A stretch of 58,912 bases of DNA from Anaerolineales bacterium UBA877 (lineage in GTDB: Bacteria > Chloroflexota > Anaerolineae > Anaerolineales > Villigracilaceae). The notes below the pieces were generated by a model. The model was not told where the DNA came from. It did no database searches and saw only the letters and a program-made list of their open reading frames with translations. The stretch lies in the NCBI GenBank assembly GCA_002294405.1, contig DBFP01000011.1:1-58912 (forward strand), given 5' to 3'. Positions 9,073-17,041 of the stretch are shown piece after piece (the stretch's first letter is position 1; each line of letters opens with the position of its first letter). Both the position numbers and the translations under genes were made by a program.

Positions 9073-10443
9073 ATGAAAAACCCATTTTCGGGCGTGCGAT
9101 ATTTATGGAAGTCACAGGATATCCGTCGTAAATTGATCGTGACCCTGATCATCCTGGTTATTTACAGGTTGGCTGCGAATGTCCCGGTTCCTGGAATAAA
9201 CGGTGCTGCGCTCAAGTCGTTGATGGGCAACTTGAATACCACCGGATCATTTTTCGCTTTCCTGGACTTGCTCTCCGGGGGCACGGTCTCGCACTTCTCG
9301 TTGTTATCCATGGGGGTCTACCCGTATATTACAGCGCAGATCATCTTGCAACTTCTTACCCCGATCTTTCCGGCACTCCAGAGGAAAATGGAAGAAGATC
9401 CACGCGAGGCTCGCAAGTGGCAGGAAAAATGGACTTATTACCTGGCAGTACCCATGGCGGCACTCTCCGCGCTTGGTCAAATAAATATTTTCAATTCCTA
9501 TTCCGCCCAAAGTAATGGAGGGGCGATTGTTCCATTCGGATTTACATCCGCTCTGTGGCTTCCCTCGCTGACAGTATTGATCACAATGATTGGCGGCACA
9601 ATGTTTGCCATCTGGCTGGGAGAGTTGATCTCGGAATACGGTATTCGTGGTCAGGGGCTATCCCTGATTATATTTGCAGGTATCGTTGCCCGGATTCCCT
9701 CCCAATTTGGCACGCTCCTGGCGGATAAGCAGCATGGTTTGATCCTGGTAGTATCGATGATCATCGTCATGGTGGCGGTCATTTATGCGATCGTTTATGT
9801 TCAACAAGGCCGCCGAAATGTCCCGGTGATGTATCCGGGACGACGGGTTGGCAACAGGATGTCCATGCCTGTCAAGGGGACGCTGCCGTTGATGGTCAAC
9901 CTGGCTGGGATGATCCCGCTCATCTTCGCCAGCGCCATTCTCCAGTTCCCGGCTATCTTTTCCAGCTATTTCCTCAATTCCAAAACCACCTGGGTGGCGA
10001 ATTTGGCCTCCAGTACGCAACATACATTCAGCCCCAATTCATGGGTTTATCAATTGCTATATTTCCTGTTCGTGGTTGTTTTTACATTTTTCTACACGGA
10101 TGTAATGTTCTCCCAGCAGAATTATGGAGAAAATTTGAAGAAAGTTGGGGCTCAGATTCCAGGTGTTAATCGTGGTGCTCCCACTCAAAAGTATCTGACC
10201 AAAGTCCAACGACGAATCACCCTGCCAGGCGCCATGTTCTTGGGTCTGGTTGCGGTATTGGGATACCTGATCAACCTGGTGATGAGAGCTTTTAATATTG
10301 GAGCAACAACGTCGTCCACATCAATCTTCCTGGTTTCTTCGGCGGGATTACTCATCGTGGTGGGTGTCGTTCGCGATACATTCATGAATATTGATGCTGA
10401 ATTAAAACTTCACGGGTATGATGACGCCCAACTGGTGAAATAG
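9073..10443 (+). CDS. secY: Preprotein translocase subunit SecY
   Basis: SecY is the channel of the Sec translocon in the cytoplasmic membrane. The 456-residue product shows the ten-helix pattern. It has the plug-region GGTVSHFSLLSMGVYPYITA, the cytosolic loop NYGENLKKVGAQIPGVNRGA, and a second domain beginning around KVQRRITLPGAMFLG. GAGGAA at 9058-9063 sets the start. secE and secG are not in the window. Linkage to the ribosomal genes is conserved across bacteria. Confidence 0.97.
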   Translation: MKNPFSGVRYLWKSQDIRRKLIVTLIILVIYRLAANVPVPGINGAALKSLMGNLNTTGSFFAFLDLLSGGTVSHFSLLSMGVYPYITAQIILQLLTPIFPALQRKMEEDPREARKWQEKWTYYLAVPMAALSALGQINIFNSYSAQSNGGAIVPFGFTSALWLPSLTVLITMIGGTMFAIWLGELISEYGIRGQGLSLIIFAGIVARIPSQFGTLLADKQHGLILVVSMIIVMVAVIYAIVYVQQGRRNVPVMYPGRRVGNRMSMPVKGTLPLMVNLAGMIPLIFASAILQFPAIFSSYFLNSKTTWVANLASSTQHTFSPNSWVYQLLYFLFVVVFTFFYTDVMFSQQNYGENLKKVGAQIPGVNRGAPTQKYLTKVQRRITLPGAMFLGLVAVLGYLINLVMRAFNIGATTSSTSIFLVSSAGLLIVVGVVRDTFMNIDAELKLHGYDDAQLVK

Positions 10444-10451
10444 ACCCTGGT

Positions 10452-11108
10452 ATGCCCACCTATATTGTGCTTCTCGGTCCTCCCGGTGTAGGTAAAGGCA
10501 CCCAGGCGAACATCATATCCGAAACAATGTGTTTACCTCACATTTCGTCAGGAGATCTATTCCGGGAGAATATAAAAAATAATACGGACCTTGGGAAACT
10601 TGCCCAGTCTTTTATCAATGTTGGAGAACTGGTACCTGATGACGTTACCATCCGCATGATTCGTGAGCGGTTGTCACAACCGGATTGTAAAAACGGTGCA
10701 CTTTTGGATGGTTTCCCTCGGACAATCGTACAGGCCGAATCATTGCAGAAGCTATTGGCTGAGTTTAATGGCAAAGTTAACTTTGTACCATATATCAAGG
10801 CAACGGAGAAAACTCTGGTTGAACGCCTAAGTGGACGATGGACGTGCAAAGCGCAGGGACACATTTTCCACGAAAAGCATAACCCGCCCAAACACCCCGG
10901 CGTTTGTGATATGGATGGGTCGGAACTTTTTCAACGTGAAGATGATAAGGTTGAAACGGTGAAACGACGCATCCAGGTGTATTTTACCCAGACCGCCCCG
11001 CTGATCACTTATTTCCAAGAGCGCGGGCTGTTGTCTGAAATCGATGGAACACAACCCATCGAAGAAGTTACCGCCGATATAATGGTTGTGATCAAGAAAC
11101 CAAAATGA
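10452..11108 (+). CDS. adk: Adenylate kinase
   Basis: This enzyme converts ATP + AMP to 2 ADP in the cytoplasm. The 218-residue product has the P-loop GPPGVGKGTQAN, the AMP-binding region SSGDLFRENIKNNTDLG, the signature LLDGFPRTIVQAE, and a long-form LID domain. Where Bacillus-type enzymes have a Cys-Cys-Cys-Asp zinc site, the LID here has Cys, Gln, Cys, Asp with the same spacing, so the site looks partly degraded. It overlaps map by four bases. Confidence 0.96.
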   Translation: MPTYIVLLGPPGVGKGTQANIISETMCLPHISSGDLFRENIKNNTDLGKLAQSFINVGELVPDDVTIRMIRERLSQPDCKNGALLDGFPRTIVQAESLQKLLAEFNGKVNFVPYIKATEKTLVERLSGRWTCKAQGHIFHEKHNPPKHPGVCDMDGSELFQREDDKVETVKRRIQVYFTQTAPLITYFQERGLLSEIDGTQPIEEVTADIMVVIKKPK

Positions 11109-11872
11109 TTTGGGATCGCGACATTAGCATTAAAAATGCATCTGAAATCGCATTAATGCGAGAAGCCGGACGTGTCAACCATGAAGCATTGTTGGCAGTT
11201 CGAGAACTTTTACAACCTGGTGTCACCACTGCAGACCTCAACGCGGCTGCTGAGGAAATTCTGCACAAGCACGGGGCATTCTCACCCTTCTTGAATTATG
11301 GTCACCCCCCATTTCCGGCATCAATTTGCGTCAGTATCAACGAGCAGTTGGTTCACGGGATACCGGGTAAACGAAAACTACAGGAAGGCGATATTGTCTC
11401 TGTCGATTGCGGAACGGTCCTGGAAGGGTTCGTTGGGGATTCGGCTTTTACAGCCGGAGTTGGCGAGATATCCCCACAGGCTCGGACCCTAATCGAAGTC
11501 ACCGAGCAGGCATTACTCGTGGGAATTGCCATGATGCGTGCCGGTAATACAACTGGAGACGTCTCTGCTGCAATCCAGCAATATGTGGAAGCCCAGGGGT
11601 TTAACGTGGTCCGGGAGTATACCGGACATGGGGTCGGTCGAAAAATGCATGAAGGACCCCAAGTGCCGAATTACGGCAACCCGGGAACGGGAGTTCCCTT
11701 AAGACCAGGGATGACCATCGCTCTCGAACCGATGGTGCTGGTAGGCACCAGCAGAACCCGGGTTTTACCCAATCAGTGGACAGTTGTTTCCGCTGACGGA
11801 TCTCTGACAGCTCACCAGGAGCATTCTGTGGCCATCACCAAGGGCGACCCTCTCATTCTTACCGGCCCTTAA
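11105..11872 (+). CDS. map: Type I methionine aminopeptidase
   Basis: The enzyme removes the N-terminal methionine of nascent proteins. The 255-residue product has the five metal ligands in order: Asp in SVDCGT, Asp in GDSAFT, His in TGHGVGRKMHEG, Glu in ALEPM and Glu in HQEHSVAI. The ATG overlaps the adk stop (ATGA), so the two are coupled. In most bacteria infA follows; here it does not. Confidence 0.96.
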   Translation: MIWDRDISIKNASEIALMREAGRVNHEALLAVRELLQPGVTTADLNAAAEEILHKHGAFSPFLNYGHPPFPASICVSINEQLVHGIPGKRKLQEGDIVSVDCGTVLEGFVGDSAFTAGVGEISPQARTLIEVTEQALLVGIAMMRAGNTTGDVSAAIQQYVEAQGFNVVREYTGHGVGRKMHEGPQVPNYGNPGTGVPLRPGMTIALEPMVLVGTSRTRVLPNQWTVVSADGSLTAHQEHSVAITKGDPLILTGP

Positions 11873-11892
11873 TTCGATGACGTACATAAAAC

Positions 11893-11921
11893 TAGACGGA
11901 TCCGCATAGAACAAGTATAAT
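11893..11921 (+). promoter_or_regulatory. Candidate sigma70-type promoter for rpmJ-rpsM-rpsK-rpsD-rpoA-rplQ
   Basis: TAGACG at 11893-11898 and a perfect TATAAT at 11916-11921 are separated by 17 bases, in the 92-base gap between map and rpmJ. The -35 matches four of six consensus positions. An internal promoter before the alpha part of the cluster is common in bacteria. Assigned by eye only. Confidence 0.5.
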
Positions 11922-11964
11922 TAAATGTTTGGTTGCAGTACAATAAAGCAAGGAGAAAGCACTC

Positions 11965-12078
11965 ATGAAAGTTAGCCCTTCCGTTCGCAAGCGCTGTGCG
12001 AAGTGTAAAATAATCAAGCGTAAAGGCGTGTTGTTTATCATTTGCGAAAACCCGAAACATAAGCAGCGACAAGGATAG
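11965..12078 (+). CDS. rpmJ: 50S ribosomal protein L36, zinc-binding type
   Basis: L36 is the smallest large-subunit protein. It has 37 residues, [20 protein letters not shown] at the start and [14 protein letters not shown] at the end. The zinc ligands Cys-X2-Cys, Cys and His are all present, so this is the zinc-binding form. AAGGAGAAAG lies eight to seventeen bases before the ATG. It follows a candidate promoter and precedes rpsM by nine bases. Confidence 0.96.
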   Translation: MKVSPSVRKRCAKCKIIKRKGVLFIICENPKHKQRQG

Positions 12079-12087
12079 GATAGAGAT

Positions 12088-12474
12088 ATGGCGAGAATTG
12101 AAGGTGTAGACCTGCCGCGCAATAAGCGTGTCGAAGTTGGCTTGAATTACCTCTTTGGCATCGGTCCCACGCGTTCACGCGAGATTCTTAAGGCGACCAA
12201 AATATCTCCGGATACGCGCGTGAAAGATTTGACCGAATCTGAAGTTGCGGCAATGCGTGAATTCATAAATAAAAATTATAAAGTCGAAGGCGACCTGCGC
12301 CGACAGGAGCAGTTGAACATCAAGCGCCTGGTAGAAATCGGCTGTTACCGTGGTTTGCGTCATCGCCGCAACCTGCCTGTTCATGGGCAACGAACGCGCA
12401 CGAATTCCCGCACCCGAAAAGGCATTAAAAAGACGGTGGCAGGACGTGGACGCCGCAAGGGCGGTAAGAAGTAA
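12088..12474 (+). CDS. rpsM: 30S ribosomal protein S13
   Basis: S13 forms the A-site finger bridge and contacts the P-site tRNA. The 128-residue product begins [19 protein letters not shown], has the helix-two-turn-helix region, and ends with the conserved basic tail including [27 protein letters not shown] precedes the ATG. Standard place before rpsK. Confidence 0.97.
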   Translation: MARIEGVDLPRNKRVEVGLNYLFGIGPTRSREILKATKISPDTRVKDLTESEVAAMREFINKNYKVEGDLRRQEQLNIKRLVEIGCYRGLRHRRNLPVHGQRTRTNSRTRKGIKKTVAGRGRRKGGKK

Positions 12475-12501
12475 TCCGAAAACAGGACCCAGAGAGGAAA
12501 T

Positions 12502-12906
12502 ATGGCTCAGACAGTACGTTCAGCGCGCCGCTCCAGCGGTGGTAAAAAGGGAAAGCGCATCCTGTCATCTGGACAGGTGCATGTATTTGCTTCATTCAAC
12601 AACACGATCGTGACTGTGACCGATCCTGATGGCAACACCCTGTGCTGGGGTAGTGCCGGTTCGGTGGGTTTTAAAGGATCACGCAAGAGTACACCTTTTG
12701 CAGCCCGCCTTGCCGCAGAGCAGGCCATCAAGGCAGCCCAGGCGATGGGGATCCAGGAAGTGGATGTAATCGTCACTGGTCCGGGTCCCGGACGCGAGAA
12801 TGCAATTCGCGCTGTCCAGGCGATGGGTTTGAAGGTCAAATCAATCGCAGATATAACTCCGGTGCCGCATAATGGTTGCCGGCCACCGAAGAAACGTCGC
12901 GTCTAG
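12502..12906 (+). CDS. rpsK: 30S ribosomal protein S11
   Basis: S11 is a platform protein near the Shine-Dalgarno helix. The 134-residue product has [37 protein letters not shown] and the C-terminal [13 protein letters not shown], all diagnostic. A GAGAGGAAAT site precedes the ATG at normal spacing. Confidence 0.97.
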   Translation: MAQTVRSARRSSGGKKGKRILSSGQVHVFASFNNTIVTVTDPDGNTLCWGSAGSVGFKGSRKSTPFAARLAAEQAIKAAQAMGIQEVDVIVTGPGPGRENAIRAVQAMGLKVKSIADITPVPHNGCRPPKKRRV

Positions 12907-12930
12907 GTTTAAGGAAAGAGGATAGAAAGT

Positions 12931-13590
12931 ATGGCCAAAAACACAGGACCGGCATGCAAACTTTGCCGGCGGGAAGCTGAAAAATTGTTCCTCAAGGGAG
13001 AGCGCTGTTTTACTCCCAAGTGCGCGTTTGAACGCCGCAGTTTTGTCCCCGGTCAGCATGGACCAACGGGCAGCCGAGGCAGCCGAGGGGGACGCGGCGG
13101 TACCGGGAGAGAATCAGATTACGCCAAACAACTGCGCGCCAAGCAGAAGGCGCGGCGCATATATGGTGTCTATGAACGACAGTTCCGTCGATATTATGGT
13201 CATGCACTGCGAGCACGGGGCGTAACAGGCTTAATGCTGCTGCAAATCCTGGAATCCCGCCTGGATAATATTGTCTACCGGCTTGGTTTTGCTTCAAGCC
13301 GCGCCCAGGCTCGTTTGCTGACCACTCACGGTCATTTCGTCGTGAATGACCGCCGGACGGATGTCCCGTCGATGACGCTGGGCGTTGGGGATGTGCTTTC
13401 AGTGCGTAAAGGTTCGATGGATGCCACTTATTTCAAAGAACTGGGTTCGCTGGCTGAGACACGGAATGCTCCGGTTTGGTTAAGTCGTGATATTAAGACG
13501 CTTTCAGGAACTGTTGTGCGTATGCCTGAGCGACCCGAGATTGACGGCAACCTGAACGAACAGTTGATCGTTGAGTATTACTCGCGCTAA
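12931..13590 (+). CDS. rpsD: 30S ribosomal protein S4, zinc-binding type
   Basis: S4 nucleates 30S assembly; in E. coli it represses the alpha operon. The 219-residue product has a four-cysteine zinc site in its first ~35 residues (CKLC ... CFTPKC), the QLRAKQKARRIYGVYERQFR core, and an S4 RNA-binding domain (LESRLDNIVYRLGFASSRAQ). A hairpin lies just downstream, before rpoA. Confidence 0.97.
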   Translation: MAKNTGPACKLCRREAEKLFLKGERCFTPKCAFERRSFVPGQHGPTGSRGSRGGRGGTGRESDYAKQLRAKQKARRIYGVYERQFRRYYGHALRARGVTGLMLLQILESRLDNIVYRLGFASSRAQARLLTTHGHFVVNDRRTDVPSMTLGVGDVLSVRKGSMDATYFKELGSLAETRNAPVWLSRDIKTLSGTVVRMPERPEIDGNLNEQLIVEYYSR

Positions 13591-13612
13591 AAAAAGTCAG
13601 CTGAATTAGACG

Positions 13613-13634
13613 CGGCGTACCGTTTTGTACGCCG
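13613..13634 (+). promoter_or_regulatory. Hairpin immediately upstream of rpoA
   Basis: CGGCGTAC (13613-13620) and GTACGCCG (13627-13634) form a perfect eight-base-pair stem with a six-base loop. There is no U-tract behind it. The 3' arm ends only a few bases before TGAGGG (13637-13642), the likely rpoA ribosome binding site. It could tune rpoA translation or be an RNA processing site; no function can be assigned from sequence alone. Confidence 0.55.
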
Positions 13635-13647
13635 ATGTGAGGGTAGC

Positions 13648-14613
13648 GTGCCTATTACAAACATGGTTATGCCGAAAATCGAGCGGGAAGCAGAGGCTCG
13701 GAACTATGGCAAATTTGTCATCAGTCCGTTGGAACATGGCTACGGCGTGACATTGGGGAATGCCCTGAGGAGGGTTTTGCTGTCTTCACTTGAAGGTGCA
13801 GCAGTCACATCAGTGCGAATCCTGGATGTGCTGCACGAGTTCAGCGACATTCCGGGCGTGCGCGAAGATGTTCTGCAGGTCATGCTGCAAGTAAAGCAAC
13901 TGCGGCTGATGATGGAAGGCGTGGATACCATACGCATGCACCTTGAAGTACGGGGGGAAGGCGTGGTGACTGCGGCTGATATTATCACCCCGCCGGAGAT
14001 CACGATTATCAACCCTGACCTATATCTCTTTACCGCCGATAGTTCCAAGACCCGCCTGGATATCGAGTTCACCGTGGAACGCGGCCGCGGGTATGCCCCC
14101 TCAAACGAACGCGGACGGATGCCCATAGGCGAATTGCCCGTGGATGCCATTTTTAGTCCCGTCAAGAGAATCAACTGGGAAGTCCAATCCGCGCGGGTTG
14201 GTCAAAGCACCAATTATGATAAGCTAATTCTTGAGATATGGACGGATGGCGCAATTGCACCTGAAAGCGCCCTGAGCACATCTGCCAAGATCTTGATCGA
14301 ACACCTTCGCTACATGGCAGGAATTAGTGAAGAGACGCTGGCCATTGCCATGGAAAAAGAAGTGTCTGGTTCCCGGCTGACCAGCGAAGTAGCCGAAACC
14401 CCGGTCGAATCCCTGGACTTGTCAGTGCGAGTCTTTAATTCGCTAAAACGAACTGGAATCATCACGGTCGGAGATGTGCTTGAACTGCTTGAAAAAGGCG
14501 ATCAAGCAGTAATGTCCATCCGAAATTTCGGTGAAAAGAGTCTCGATGAACTGCGTACCAAGATGCGCGAGAAGGGTTATTTGAAAGACGAACCCAAGAA
14601 AGAGCTGGAGTAA
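13648..14613 (+). CDS. rpoA: DNA-directed RNA polymerase subunit alpha
   Basis: The alpha subunit dimer nucleates RNA polymerase assembly. Start is taken at GTG 13648 after TGAGGG; an ATG at 13663 would remove five residues. The 321-residue product has the dimerisation domain (SPLEHGYGVTLGNALRRVLL), the second N-terminal subdomain (LTLEVWTDGAI-like, here LILEIWTDGAIAPESAL), a short linker, and the C-terminal domain with LDLSVRVFNSLKRTGIITVG and RNFGEKSLDELRTKM. Confidence 0.97.
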   Translation: MPITNMVMPKIEREAEARNYGKFVISPLEHGYGVTLGNALRRVLLSSLEGAAVTSVRILDVLHEFSDIPGVREDVLQVMLQVKQLRLMMEGVDTIRMHLEVRGEGVVTAADIITPPEITIINPDLYLFTADSSKTRLDIEFTVERGRGYAPSNERGRMPIGELPVDAIFSPVKRINWEVQSARVGQSTNYDKLILEIWTDGAIAPESALSTSAKILIEHLRYMAGISEETLAIAMEKEVSGSRLTSEVAETPVESLDLSVRVFNSLKRTGIITVGDVLELLEKGDQAVMSIRNFGEKSLDELRTKMREKGYLKDEPKKELE

Positions 14614-14620
14614 TTCAACA

Positions 14621-15004
14621 ATGCGACACCAAGTAGCAGGATTTAAACTCAATCGTACCAAGGGCGCACGCATTGCATTGCGCCGGAACCTTATCAAGCA
14701 ATTTTTTGCCATCGAACGCATTCGCACCACTACCGCAAAGGCAGCTGCAATTCGCGGCGAGGCAGAAAAATTGATCACCATTGCCCGCAATGTAAAGGAT
14801 GCAAGTGATGGTGAAAAAATTGCTGCCCGACGCCTGGTTGTCACCAAACTCGGTGGAGACAGTAATGAGGTCGTCAAGAAACTGTTTGATGAAATCGCTC
14901 CCCGGTTCGCTGACCGTCACGGCGGGTATACCCGCATGCTTAAACTCGGCCCCCGGTATGGAGACAAGGCTGAGATGGCTATGCTTGAACTGGTCGAAGA
15001 ATAA
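14621..15004 (+). CDS. rplQ: 50S ribosomal protein L17
   Basis: L17 lies near the tunnel exit. The 127-residue product begins MRHQVAGFKLNRTKGARIAL; it has an RRNLIKQFFAIERIRTTTAK segment and the C-terminal GGYTRMLKLGPRYGDKAEMA. It starts seven bases after the rpoA stop with TGGAGTAA as ribosome binding site overlapping that stop. The usual last gene of the alpha operon. Confidence 0.96.
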   Translation: MRHQVAGFKLNRTKGARIALRRNLIKQFFAIERIRTTTAKAAAIRGEAEKLITIARNVKDASDGEKIAARRLVVTKLGGDSNEVVKKLFDEIAPRFADRHGGYTRMLKLGPRYGDKAEMAMLELVEE

Positions 15005-15068
15005 AAAGGCAGTAGATAAGCAAGCAATCAGGGACGTTCCCTGAAAGCTGGTCAGAATCTCACGTGGC

Positions 15069-15845
15069 ATGGCTCGTTACAAAATTATCCTGGCTTACGA
15101 TGGTACACATTTCCTGGGAAGCCAGCGGCAGGCAACCTCCCGTACGGTTCAGGGTGAACTTGAAAAAGCCCTGAGCAGGCTCGGTTGGGAAGGAAAAACA
15201 GTCTATTTGGCAGGGCGGACAGATACAGGAACTCATGCCAGTGGACAGGTTGCGGCATTTGATCTTGATTGGCATCACAGTGCGAATCAACTTCAAAAAG
15301 CCTTGAACACCCTCCTTCCATGCGATATTGCTGCCAGGAAGATCGAAGTGGTGCCGGAGGGCTTCCACCCCCGGTTTGATGCAAGATTACGCCACTACCA
15401 ATATCGATTGTATATTGCCGAGGTGAGGGATCCACTGCGAGAACGCTACGCATGGCGCGTCTGGCCTGACGTATTGGATCTGACTCCACTGGCCGCCATT
15501 TGGACTGGTACGCATGATTTTGTTGCCTTCGGAACTCCGTTGCGTACCCAGGGCAGCACCTTGCGAACGGTGCTGTTTGCAAAGTGGCAGAACCAGGGCG
15601 ATGAGTGGACCTTTGACATTATAGCCAACGCTTTTCTTTATCGCATGGTTCGCCGGTTGGTTTATGTCCAGGTGGCTGTCGGACAGGGAAGACTATCAGC
15701 GGGAACGCTGGTTCATGCTCTTGGTACCAGATCTGGTTCATCCCGGAAAGTCGATAAACCGGACCAGCCCAGAATCCCGGCGAACCTGGCGCCAGCTTCA
15801 GGTCTGACACTTGTGGAAGTTTTTTATGATAATTTTATTAAATAG
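15069..15845 (+). CDS. truA: tRNA pseudouridine(38-40) synthase TruA
   Basis: TruA makes pseudouridine at positions 38-40 of the tRNA anticodon arm. The 258-residue product has the family start YKIILAYDGTHFLGSQRQ, the catalytic aspartate in LAGRTDTGTHASGQVA, and FLYRMVRRLV near the C-terminus. The ribosome binding site is weak. A seven-base-pair hairpin, TCAGGGA/TCCCTGA around 15028-15044, sits in the gap after rplQ. Placement between rplQ and rplM is also known from Firmicutes. Confidence 0.95.
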   Translation: MARYKIILAYDGTHFLGSQRQATSRTVQGELEKALSRLGWEGKTVYLAGRTDTGTHASGQVAAFDLDWHHSANQLQKALNTLLPCDIAARKIEVVPEGFHPRFDARLRHYQYRLYIAEVRDPLRERYAWRVWPDVLDLTPLAAIWTGTHDFVAFGTPLRTQGSTLRTVLFAKWQNQGDEWTFDIIANAFLYRMVRRLVYVQVAVGQGRLSAGTLVHALGTRSGSSRKVDKPDQPRIPANLAPASGLTLVEVFYDNFIK

Positions 15846-15868
15846 TCTGAGTATATGGAGATTCAAAA

Positions 15869-16309
15869 GTGTATAAATCTTATTATCCCAAGGCTGCTGA
15901 GATCGACCGCCAATGGTTGATGGTGGACGCCAAAGGTGAAACGCTGGGTCGCCTGGCGACCAAAATTGCCGCACTATTGTTGGGCAAACACAAACCAAGT
16001 TTTACCCCCGGAGTCGAATTGGGTGATTTCGTGGTGGTGATCAATGCCCAGCAGGTTACAGTGACTGGCACAAGAATTCATACGAAATTGGATGAGAAGG
16101 TGTATCACCATCATTCGGGATACCCCGGTGGATTGAAATCCATCACCTTGCGCGACCAATTGAAGTTGCATCCCGACCGGGTGATACGTGCTGCCGTCTG
16201 GGGTATGTTGCCTCATAATAAAATGGGCCGACACCTTATTACCCGACTGAAGGTTTATGCTGGGTCTGAGCATGCGCATATTGCTCAGAATCCCAGGCTG
16301 GTGGCATAA
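15869..16309 (+). CDS. rplM: 50S ribosomal protein L13
   Basis: L13 is an early-assembly large-subunit protein. The start is GTG 15869 after TGGAG (15856-15860). The 146-residue product has YYPKAAEIDRQWLMVDAKGE, TLGRLATKIAALLLGKHKP and HHSGYPGGLKSITL, all typical. It pairs with rpsI in nearly all bacteria. Confidence 0.96.
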   Translation: MYKSYYPKAAEIDRQWLMVDAKGETLGRLATKIAALLLGKHKPSFTPGVELGDFVVVINAQQVTVTGTRIHTKLDEKVYHHHSGYPGGLKSITLRDQLKLHPDRVIRAAVWGMLPHNKMGRHLITRLKVYAGSEHAHIAQNPRLVA

Positions 16310-16321
16310 AGGAGCATAAAT

Positions 16322-16717
16322 ATGTCTGTACAATATTTTGAAGGGGTTGGACGTCGAAAGCAAAGCATTGCCCGTGTGCGGATCATGTCAGGATCAGGTC
16401 ACTTTACTGTCAATGACAAGGAAGCTCCGGCTTTCTTCAATCGCCTGGGTGATCTGGAAGCCATTTTGGCACCCATGAAGGCTGCCGGGCAGGATTTGAA
16501 AACCTTTGATATCACCGTGGTGGTCAATGGCGGTGGTGTGACCGGTCAGACCGATTCTGTCCAGCTTGGTATTGCCCGAGCCCTGGTCAAAATGAATCCA
16601 GAAAATGTTTCTGTGATGCGTAAAGGGGGTTTCTTGACACGCGATGCACGAATAAAAGAACGCAAGAAGCCGGGTTTGAAACGAGCTCGCAAGGCTCCAA
16701 CATACACCAAACGGTAA
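16322..16717 (+). CDS. rpsI: 30S ribosomal protein S9
   Basis: S9 reaches the P-site tRNA with its C-terminal tail. The 131-residue product begins with QYFEGVGRRKQSIARVRI, has the GGVTGQTDSVQLGIARAL signature, and ends RKAPTYTKR with the conserved terminal Lys-Arg. AAAGGAG precedes the ATG. It is the last gene of the ribosomal run; a terminator follows. Confidence 0.97.
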   Translation: MSVQYFEGVGRRKQSIARVRIMSGSGHFTVNDKEAPAFFNRLGDLEAILAPMKAAGQDLKTFDITVVVNGGGVTGQTDSVQLGIARALVKMNPENVSVMRKGGFLTRDARIKERKKPGLKRARKAPTYTKR

Positions 16718-16743
16718 AACGCGAAACTAATTAAATTTTCAAT

Positions 16744-16800
16744 ACACGTAATGGGTGGGTTGCAGATAATAACTGCATTCATGCATTACGTTTTGTTTTT
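16744..16800 (+). terminator. Intrinsic terminator after rpsI
   Basis: ACGTAATG (16746-16753) pairs perfectly with CATTACGT (16784-16791), and an inner TGCAG/CTGCA stem lies within. The tract TTTTGTTTTT (16791-16800) follows directly. It closes the ribosomal supercluster. Confidence 0.8.
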
Positions 16801-17041
16801 AAGGATTAACTGATCCTCTCAAATCAATGCTCGAGAAAGGACCTGCAGACCTGGAAGAGGAAATGACAGAACGACCATTGAACCAGCCAATTTCTCCAAA
16901 TAATGGGCTGGTCAGGCACAGATCTCAAAAGACAACTTTTTGAATGAGATAAATTACGTGGTTAACAACGCAAGGTTATAATCATATTGACTCACAAAAG
17001 TAAATATCGTTTAGGCAAGGTACCAGTTGCTGGAGGAAAAA
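16801..17041 (+). other. Intergenic region upstream of cfa
   Basis: No gene was found here. A TATAAT at 16977-16982 could be the -10 of a cfa promoter, but no good -35 lies 16-18 bases upstream. TTGACT at 16987-16992 has no good -10 behind it. The strong GGAGG at 17032-17036 sets the cfa start. Confidence 0.4.
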
